Shown here one piece after another: positions 1 through 5,730 of a stretch of DNA of 5,730 nt; position 1 is the stretch's first letter, and each line of letters starts with the position of its first letter. The notes beneath the pieces were generated by a model. The model had not been told where the DNA came from. It searched no databases and was given only the letters and a program-made list of their open reading frames with translations. The translations under genes and the position numbers were made by a program. Origin of the DNA: Cytophagaceae bacterium (GTDB taxonomy: Bacteria; Bacteroidota; Bacteroidia; Cytophagales; Flexibacteraceae); assembly GCA_947464365.1 (NCBI GenBank), contig CANHWS010000223.1, positions 1 to 5,730 on the forward strand. Direction: 5' to 3'.

Positions 1-3000
1 GTTCAGCAAGTTCTTGATGTACAAAGACCTTGACGCCAATAACTGGAAGGACAATAACCTACTCGATAAGCCCCTGATTCGGCAACTGATAGGTGCTGAA
101 GAGGGTATAGAATTGAATGGCAGCACTGACCAACAGAATTGGAGCGACATCATCGATTTAGATCAAGTTATCCCTGCAGATCAGCTCGACCATGTGGTGG
201 ATGCGGACAGCAGCCAGACGATCGCCGTCCAGATGGTGCGCGAGGGTCGTAACCTGGTAATCCAAGGCCCCCCTGGCACTGGCAAAAGCCAGACGATCAC
301 CAACATCATAGCAACAGCCGTGCTTGATGGCAAAAAGGTCTTGTTCTTGGCCGAAAAGTTGGCTGCACTCGAAGTCGTACAACGGAGACTTGTAGAGCAA
401 AATCTGGGGGTCATGTGCCTTGAGCTGCACTCGTCCAAGGCTAAGAAATCCGTGGTGATGGATAATCTTAAACGGACTTGGGACTTAGGCAAACCAAACA
501 CCCAGGTGGTTGGGTCAGATATTGATAGGCTGGACGAGGCCCGAGCAAACCTCCGCGTCCATATTGATGCGCTGCATCATGATTATAACCTACCCAACTC
601 GGCCTATCATTACGTAGGGCTGATGGCTGGCCTCGGCAATGGACCAGAGCTCGAACAATTGCTACAGATTGACGGGATCGAGAGCTGGAATGCAGACAAG
701 TTGGCGAGGGCAGCTGAGTTGCTGGACCTTTATGTGCAACAGCTGTTCGAGATCAAGCATCCATCCACAAACATTTGGCGGGGTGTCGAGCTCACAACCT
801 ACATCGGCACGGAGGATGCGCTCTACAAAATGCAGATCTCGGAGGCTGCTACAAGCCTAGAGGCATTGCGGCAAGAGTTGGGGCAATTTGCCAAAACCAT
901 CGCTTCGTTATCCATGGATTTTGCGGGCTTCACGCTGCAAAACATTGATGAGTTATTGGTCCTGATTGATCATATCATTGCCAAGCCAACTGGTTTGGCG
1001 CTTGATTTGTCCAAAGAAGAGTGGGACTTAACCCTTGACCATATCATCAAGGTCACGGAGGTCAAACAGACTTTTGAAGCCTTTGTCTCAAAACACAAAC
1101 AAACCTATGTTGATGGGGCATGGGCCGCAAGTGCCGAAAGGCTAAGGCCAACCATCATGCAGTATGGTGACAAATGGTATAACTTTTTTGTCTCGGACTA
1201 CCGCGCAGCAAAACGGGAATTACAGACCTATTTACGTATCCCGTTAGCCAGAAGTTATTCCGATAAAATTACCGTCCTCGATACCTTGATCCAGGGCCAA
1301 GGATATTATCATGACCATAGCGCCAACAAAGCAATAGGTGAGCACATCTTCGGCATCCATTGGGCCAGTGGTGGTGCAGATCAATTGATGGGACTCATCA
1401 GTTGGGTGCAAGAGCTACATCGGCTAGGTGTCAAAGGCAAAAAGCGCCATCAGGCTTGGACACTGGACCACGACAACTTAGTAGCCGCTACTGCCAAATT
1501 GCGTAAAGCCGTTGCTGACTTCAATCAAAAAATTGGTGTCGTTAACGCTCAACTCAAGATCAATTGGGCGGCCTATTCCGAAGGGCAGGATGCGCCTTCG
1601 ATCGAAGAAACCTGTAACCTATTAAAACGGTGGCAGGACGGCATCGCAGACCTCGCTGGTTGGATCAAATATGCTGACAACCATACCAAATGCAAAGCAC
1701 TGGGCCTGTTGCCAATCCTTGATTTTGAGCTTAAACACCTATACCCTGCCCAATCGCTCATTTTAGCGTTTGAGCGGTTGGCTGCTAGGTCCGCCCTGCG
1801 ACATGCCCGCGTGGTGGAGCCCAAACTTGCTAGGTTTGATGGCAACGAACACAACAAAAAGGTCGAAACATTCCGCAAAATAGATCATGGTCGCAAACTC
1901 CAAGCTATGGCTCGGGTTTTGGCAATGCACCATGCAAACTACCCGGTCCGGATGGCTGGCGGTGCCAATGGGGTTTTACAAGGCGAGGTCAACAAAGTCC
2001 GTAACATCAAACCCATCCGGAAACTGTTGGAGCTAGCAGGGCCCGCCGTCCAGGCCCTCAAGCCTGTGTTCATGATGAGTCCTTTGTCTGTTGCGCAGTT
2101 TTTGGCCCCTGATGTCCTAGATTTTGATCTATTGGTCATCGATGAGGCAAGCCAAATCAAACCAGTGGACGCACTAGGGGCTATCGCTAGGTCCAAACAG
2201 ATTGTGGTCGTGGGTGATGACAAACAGCTGCCTCCGACTAGTTTCTTCAGCAAGATGACTTCCGAAGGCCCTACTGATCAGGAAGATGACGAGGATGCCG
2301 TCGTTTTGGACCAAGTAAAGGCTGCTGAACTCGAAAGTATCTTGACATTGTGCATGGCTCGGTCCGTCAACAAAACCATGCTGAATTGGCACTATCGGTC
2401 CAAACACCAGTCCTTAATTGCGGTCAGCAATAAACAGTATTACGAGAGTAAACTCAATATCGTCCCTTCGCCTTATCATGCTGGTGCGCTGATGGGTGTG
2501 CGGTACAATTTTGTACAGGGTGTTTACGAGCGAGGTAAAGGACAATCGACTACCAACCCGATTGAGGCATTGACGGTGGCCAAAGCTGTTTTGCAACATG
2601 CCGAAACAACTCCTAATCAATCGCTATTGGTGGCTGCATTTTCGCAAAAGCAACAGCGGGCCATCCAAGATCAAATAGAAATATTAAGACGCCACAATCC
2701 TGCCCTAGAAGACTTTTTGGGCATGCACCCGAACGAGCCATTTACGGTCAAAAACCTAGAGAACGTCCAGGGGGACGAGCGTGATGTCGTTTTCTTGAGT
2801 ATCGGGTACGGTCGGGACAGCGAAGGCAAAATCACGATGAACTTTGGCCCCCTAGGCAAAGAGGGTGGCGAGCGTCGCTTAAATGTATTGATCTCCAGGG
2901 CCAAGGTGCGCTGTGAGGTATTCACCAACCTTAGCTTCCGTGACATTAACCTGACCAGTATCAAATCCAAGGGTCTCGAAGGCCTCAAGATGTACCTTGA

Positions 3001-4018
3001 GTTTGCTGAGCAGGGAAGTTTATCCGCATCCACTGCCGATCAACGGCCAGATAATGAAGCCTTTGTGGCTGCCCTCAAATCCGATATCGAGTCAACATTA
3101 GGTTATCAGGTCGTGACCCAAGTGGGCGAGTCTGGTTTCTTTGTTGATTTGGCTATTCTGGATAATGATAAAAAGGGCAGATTCGTGCTTGGCATCGAGT
3201 GTGATGGCACAAGCTACTTCAGGAGCCCATCTGCGAGGGATCGTGATCGGCTTCGGCAGTCTGTCCTCGAGAGTAAAGGCTGGATCCTGCACAGGGTCTG
3301 GAGCCTAGAGTACCTCAAAAACAAGGCGGTCGAGCTCCAGAGGATCAAGACTGCATTTGAGGCAGCCCTTCAACTCATAACTGAGCATGAGGCCGAAGTT
3401 GTCCGCCCAGTGATCAAGGAGACTAAAGTAGTCGTGGAGGTGCAGCGCGAAGTTGTTGGCAAAGCAGGTGACAAACTACCTTGTCAAGGCATTTATGAGA
3501 TGGTTAGGTTGAAACCAGAAGTCTATCCGAACATCAATGACGTGCCAAAAGCAAAGATTGTTGATATGGTCATCAAAACGATCGAGAAGGAATCACCTAT
3601 TCATACGGATGAGGTTGTGACACGTGTTAGAGAGGCTTTAGGGTTTAAGGCTGCTGGCGCTACCATTCGTGAGGTAATTCAGAACGCAATTCGAGCTGCA
3701 AGATCCAAAGCCATGTTTAATTCTGATGGTAGTTTTCATTCGGTTGCTGAGGTTTTGATTGTACGAGACCGCTCAAATGACAAAAAACTCCTCAAGATTG
3801 AATACATCGCACCTGCGGAAATCGACCTTGCCATCAGGGAATACACAAAGGTGGCCTATGGCTGCTCGGCGGATGAGCTTGCAAAGGGTGTTAGTAAGAT
3901 GCTTGGCTTTTCGAATATGAGTGAGATTACCAAATCAGGAATCAATACGCGCATCAATTACTTGCAAAATGCCAGCGTTCTCGAAGTGGATCCATCTGGT
4001 AGGCTCAAGCTGCGTTAG
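1..4018 (+). CDS. DUF4011-type SF1 helicase with Vsr-like nuclease and DUF3320 domains (Hhe-like defence protein), 5' partial
   Basis: The frame is open from base 2 and reads FSKFLMYKDLDANNW across the edge, so the TTG/ATG at 14-19 are internal and the gene is 5'-truncated by the window. Residues below are numbered from the codon at 14. SF1 helicase motifs are intact: Walker A GPPGTGKS (85-92, bases 266-289), motif Ia FLAEKLAALEVVQRRL (about 111-126), Walker B DEASQ (710-714), motif III GDDKQLPP (734-741), HYRS (793-796), QGDERD (919-924) and RRLNVLISRAK (954-964). A helical insertion of about 600 residues separates Walker A from Walker B, as is usual in this family. A Vsr/MTES_1575-like nuclease domain follows (about 1013-1100), with D1045, E1062-C-D1064 and SARDRDRLRQ. 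Next come a charged Val/Glu/Lys-rich linker (about 1125-1165), DUF3320 (about 1180-1230, ESPIHTDEV) and a winged-helix-like tail ending at TAG 4016-4018. The family's N-terminal DUF4011 is expected upstream. By family knowledge this matches Hhe, a single-gene phage-defence protein; DNA unwinding coupled to cleavage is inferred. The domain calls are firm and the defence role is likely but untested. Confidence 0.9.
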   Translation, partial: FSKFLMYKDLDANNWKDNNLLDKPLIRQLIGAEEGIELNGSTDQQNWSDIIDLDQVIPADQLDHVVDADSSQTIAVQMVREGRNLVIQGPPGTGKSQTITNIIATAVLDGKKVLFLAEKLAALEVVQRRLVEQNLGVMCLELHSSKAKKSVVMDNLKRTWDLGKPNTQVVGSDIDRLDEARANLRVHIDALHHDYNLPNSAYHYVGLMAGLGNGPELEQLLQIDGIESWNADKLARAAELLDLYVQQLFEIKHPSTNIWRGVELTTYIGTEDALYKMQISEAATSLEALRQELGQFAKTIASLSMDFAGFTLQNIDELLVLIDHIIAKPTGLALDLSKEEWDLTLDHIIKVTEVKQTFEAFVSKHKQTYVDGAWAASAERLRPTIMQYGDKWYNFFVSDYRAAKRELQTYLRIPLARSYSDKITVLDTLIQGQGYYHDHSANKAIGEHIFGIHWASGGADQLMGLISWVQELHRLGVKGKKRHQAWTLDHDNLVAATAKLRKAVADFNQKIGVVNAQLKINWAAYSEGQDAPSIEETCNLLKRWQDGIADLAGWIKYADNHTKCKALGLLPILDFELKHLYPAQSLILAFERLAARSALRHARVVEPKLARFDGNEHNKKVETFRKIDHGRKLQAMARVLAMHHANYPVRMAGGANGVLQGEVNKVRNIKPIRKLLELAGPAVQALKPVFMMSPLSVAQFLAPDVLDFDLLVIDEASQIKPVDALGAIARSKQIVVVGDDKQLPPTSFFSKMTSEGPTDQEDDEDAVVLDQVKAAELESILTLCMARSVNKTMLNWHYRSKHQSLIAVSNKQYYESKLNIVPSPYHAGALMGVRYNFVQGVYERGKGQSTTNPIEALTVAKAVLQHAETTPNQSLLVAAFSQKQQRAIQDQIEILRRHNPALEDFLGMHPNEPFTVKNLENVQGDERDVVFLSIGYGRDSEGKITMNFGPLGKEGGERRLNVLISRAKVRCEVFTNLSFRDINLTSIKSKGLEGLKMYLEFAEQGSLSASTADQRPDNEAFVAALKSDIESTLGYQVVTQVGESGFFVDLAILDNDKKGRFVLGIECDGTSYFRSPSARDRDRLRQSVLESKGWILHRVWSLEYLKNKAVELQRIKTAFEAALQLITEHEAEVVRPVIKETKVVVEVQREVVGKAGDKLPCQGIYEMVRLKPEVYPNINDVPKAKIVDMVIKTIEKESPIHTDEVVTRVREALGFKAAGATIREVIQNAIRAARSKAMFNSDGSFHSVAEVLIVRDRSNDKKLLKIEYIAPAEIDLAIREYTKVAYGCSADELAKGVSKMLGFSNMSEITKSGINTRINYLQNASVLEVDPSGRLKLR

Positions 4019-4032
4019 GACCTTGTGTGTAT

Positions 4033-4180
4033 TTGTCTGAACTCGTATTAAGCGGATTAGAGATTAATGGGATTCGTGTGTACTCATCCGCTATTTTGAG
4101 CTGGTTGGTTAGTTGTGGAGATTTACAACCCCATCCCACCAATCCGTTGAATCTTTTTTCTAAAATCCGAGTTCAGACAA
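4033..4180. repeat. Imperfect inverted repeat, REP/BIME-like intergenic element
   Basis: TTGTCTGAACTCG at 4033-4045 and its exact reverse complement CGAGTTCAGACAA at 4168-4180 form perfect 13-bp outer arms. The arms continue imperfectly: CGGATT (4053-4058) has its complement at 4141-4146, and alternatively 4062-4074 matches the complement of 4141-4153 at 10 of 13 positions. Read outward-in, both arms have the same plan: the 13-mer followed by spaced GGATT/GGGATT units. This suggests two copies of one repeat unit in opposite orientation around a spacer of about 66 bp. A small GTTGT/ACAAC hairpin (4112-4116, 4125-4129) lies in the spacer. The element begins 14 bases after the helicase stop codon. 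No target-site duplication is visible at its ends, and no T-tract follows the outer stem, so neither a classic transposon nor an intrinsic terminator is supported. It may still protect the 3' end of the upstream mRNA or impede polymerase. Confidence 0.7.
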
Positions 4181-4240
4181 CCCTTGCCAATAGCCATCCC
4201 ACCCATAACCAACCCTTAACACCACCAAGCCACATACCTA
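4177..4240 (+). other. G-poor, C/A-rich intergenic stretch
   Basis: This 64-base stretch has only three G residues on the + strand (4186, 4193, 4229) and is dominated by short CCA/ACC/AACC runs. It lies between the inverted repeat and the candidate promoter of the downstream gene. It encodes nothing recognisable. If transcribed it would be largely unstructured. Its function is unknown, and the base skew is the only thing that can be seen. Confidence 0.4.
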
Positions 4241-4253
4241 GGCCATAAATCCG

Positions 4254-4261
4254 TATTTTTG
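4254..4261 (+). promoter_or_regulatory. Candidate Bacteroidota -7 promoter box for the AsmA-like gene
   Basis: TATTTTTG at 4254-4261 matches the Bacteroidota sigma-70 -7 consensus TAnnTTTG exactly. It lies 48 bases before the ATG at 4310, implying a leader of about 40 bases. No TTTG (-33 element) is visible at the usual 19-21 bp further upstream, where the sequence is C/A-rich, so the promoter is only half supported. A second, weaker box with one mismatch, TGTATTTG, lies at 4266-4273. There is no Shine-Dalgarno sequence before the ATG, which is normal for this phylum. Confidence 0.35.
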
Positions 4262-4309
4262 GCGTTGTATTTGTGTACCGCTCACCATTGGTCCTGATAC
4301 AACCTGAAC

Positions 4310-5730
4310 ATGTTCAAAAAAATCTTACTCGGTCTTCTGATATTCTTCGTGGTGCTCTTGGCAGCTGCGGCCCTGGTGCCGATCATCTTCAAGGATGACA
4401 TCAAGGCGGCCCTCGACAAGGAAATAGCTGCCAAGGTCAACGCCAAGGTCTTCTATGATGCCGACCAGTTTGGCCTTACGCTATTTGCCAATTTCCCGAA
4501 CGTGACCGTAAAGTTGGGCGACTTCGGCGTGGTCAATAAGGCCCCATTCGAAGGGGATACCCTGCTCAAAGTCAACGAGTTCGCCATTGTGCTGGACCTG
4601 ATGTCGGTTCTGACTGGTGACAAGATCAAGATCAATAGTGTCCTGCTGGACGAGCCGCATATCCGTGCTCTGGTGCTTCCTTCGGGCCAAGCCAACTATG
4701 ACATCATGATCTCGGACACCAGCGCTGTGCAGCCCACCACACCGGCTGAGCCCAGCAAGTTTAGCATAGCCGTCAATAGTTGGGAGGTCCGTAATGGGCA
4801 GATTGGCTTCATCGACCTACAGACACCAATGTTGGCCAAGATCCAGGGCTTCAACCACAAAGGCAGTGGCGACTTTAGCAACACCGTGCTGGACCTCATG
4901 ACCAAAACCACGATCGATAGCTTGAGTGTGGAGTATGATAGCACAGGCTACTTCAACCGCACGCGGGTGGCTGCCAACCTCAATGTCCGCATTGATCAGG
5001 AGAAACAACTCTATACCCTGTCGGATAACGAAATCAGACTCAATGATTTTGTATTTGCCTTCACGGGTACCGTCCTCAAAAAGCAGGCCTCTACCGTTTT
5101 TGATTTGAAATATGCGGCCAAGGAAACTAGCTTCAAAAATGTGCTATCGCTGATCCCTGCTGTGTTCTTGAAAGGGTACGAAGACCTCAAGACAGAAGGA
5201 CAATTAGCCTTTGATGGCTTCGTGAAGGGCGAGCAATCTGCCGGCATCCTGCCGCAATTTGGCCTCAACCTCAAGGTACAGAAAGGGCAGATGCAATACC
5301 CCAAACTGCCTAGCGCCCTCACGAACGTCAACCTTGATTTTTCGGCCACACACCCTGGCGGTCCGCTCGAGCTCATCCAGACAGAACTACGCACCCTCCA
5401 TTTCGACATTGGCAAAAATCCATTTGATGCCAAGCTCAAGACCCAAGGCCTCAAACACATCACCCTAGATGGTAACGTCAAAACCAAACTCAACCTTGCT
5501 GAGGTCACACAGGCTTTCCCAGTCAATGGCCTGAGCCTCAAAGGATTGTTCGCCCTAGATGCAACCGCCAAAGGTGTCTATGACGATAGCCTAAAGATGA
5601 TCCCCGCTGTCACGGCCCACCTAGAGTTGATGGATGGATACGTTAAGTCAGCCAGCGTGCCTGCCCCTATTGAGCAGCTTGCTTTTGTGGCCAACGTCTT
5701 GGTCGAGGATGGCAAACCAGAGCTCGGCAA
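4310..5730 (+). CDS. AsmA-family envelope protein, 3' partial
   Basis: An open frame runs from ATG 4310 to the right edge (473 complete codons plus two bases), so the C-terminus is missing. The start is secure: an in-frame TGA lies at 4295-4297, and the ATG leads directly into MFKK plus a hydrophobic segment (about residues 5-27), an uncleaved signal-anchor type of membrane helix. Next comes the N-terminal AsmA region: FGLTLFANFPNVTVKLGDF (about 54-72), an EGDTLLKVNEFAIVLDLMSV block (81-100) and INSVLLDEPHIRALV (108-122). A Thr/Pro/Ser-rich linker (about 137-149) follows, then repeated beta-strand-rich blocks such as NSWEVRNGQIGFIDL (156-170). This order is typical of Bacteroidota AsmA-like proteins, which by family knowledge usually reach about 850-1000 residues, so about half is present. 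The AsmA/TamB/YhdP group forms long periplasmic bridges implicated in lipid transport to, or homeostasis of, the outer membrane; the exact role of this member is unknown. It probably has its own promoter rather than being co-transcribed with the helicase gene. Confidence 0.88.
   Translation, partial: MFKKILLGLLIFFVVLLAAAALVPIIFKDDIKAALDKEIAAKVNAKVFYDADQFGLTLFANFPNVTVKLGDFGVVNKAPFEGDTLLKVNEFAIVLDLMSVLTGDKIKINSVLLDEPHIRALVLPSGQANYDIMISDTSAVQPTTPAEPSKFSIAVNSWEVRNGQIGFIDLQTPMLAKIQGFNHKGSGDFSNTVLDLMTKTTIDSLSVEYDSTGYFNRTRVAANLNVRIDQEKQLYTLSDNEIRLNDFVFAFTGTVLKKQASTVFDLKYAAKETSFKNVLSLIPAVFLKGYEDLKTEGQLAFDGFVKGEQSAGILPQFGLNLKVQKGQMQYPKLPSALTNVNLDFSATHPGGPLELIQTELRTLHFDIGKNPFDAKLKTQGLKHITLDGNVKTKLNLAEVTQAFPVNGLSLKGLFALDATAKGVYDDSLKMIPAVTAHLELMDGYVKSASVPAPIEQLAFVANVLVEDGKPELG

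Noticed and set aside
14..19. TTG ATG as the true start of the helicase gene
   Set aside because: The frame is open to the window edge and the residues before it (FSKF) read as a continuation of conserved family sequence. A start here would remove the DUF4011 domain.
158..3292. Several minus-strand open frames of 64-120 codons opposite the helicase gene
   Set aside because: All overlap conserved helicase or nuclease motifs on the + strand, have no domain of their own and are shadows.
4033..4180. MITE or small insertion sequence with 13-bp terminal inverted repeats
   Set aside because: The bases outside the two arms (ending TGTATT on the left, starting CCCTTG on the right) show no duplication. 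The shared internal pattern of the arms fits paired REP units better.
4131..4203. 10-bp direct repeat CCATCCCACC at 4131-4140 and 4194-4203
   Set aside because: It is short and lies in C-rich sequence where such matches arise easily. It does not flank the inverted repeat symmetrically, so it is not a target-site duplication.
4027..4248. 73-codon + strand open frame in the gap between the two genes
   Set aside because: It starts with a non-ATG codon, runs through the inverted repeat and the C/A-rich stretch, has a Pro/His/Thr-rich low-complexity end and no recognisable domain or ribosome binding site. It is best explained as a chance frame across a repeat.
5011..5571. 186-codon minus-strand open frame opposite the AsmA-like gene
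   Set aside because: It lies wholly antisense to a well-supported coding region, and its Ser/Arg/Leu-rich composition is typical of a shadow frame.

Overview
The window reads as a piece of chromosome from a Bacteroidota bacterium with roughly balanced GC. The evidence is the second gene, an AsmA-family envelope protein with the layout and wording typical of that phylum, the lack of Shine-Dalgarno sequences, and a promoter-like TAnnTTTG box ahead of it. No finer placement is possible from the sequence alone.

Bases 1-4018 hold the 3' two-thirds or so of one very large gene on the + strand. Its frame is open to the left edge, so the true start lies outside the window. The visible 1,338 codons encode a superfamily 1 helicase split by a long helical insertion. 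A Vsr/PD-(D/E)XK-like nuclease domain of the MTES_1575 type and a C-terminal DUF3320 region follow. In this family an N-terminal DUF4011 domain normally precedes the helicase and would be in the missing part. The architecture matches the single-gene antiphage defence protein Hhe (DUF4011-helicase-Vsr), so the best reading is a stand-alone defence nuclease-helicase.

Bases 4019-4309 are intergenic. The first part (4033-4180) is an imperfect inverted repeat with perfect 13-bp outer arms, resembling a REP/BIME-type dispersed element. A G-poor stretch and a candidate promoter follow.

Bases 4310-5730 hold the first 473 codons of an AsmA-like membrane-anchored protein, which runs off the right edge. 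An in-frame stop 13 bases before its ATG fixes the start. The two genes share a strand, but the 291-bp gap, the structured repeat and the separate promoter candidate argue against an operon. The likely picture is an accessory defence gene next to a housekeeping envelope gene, with a repeat at the boundary.
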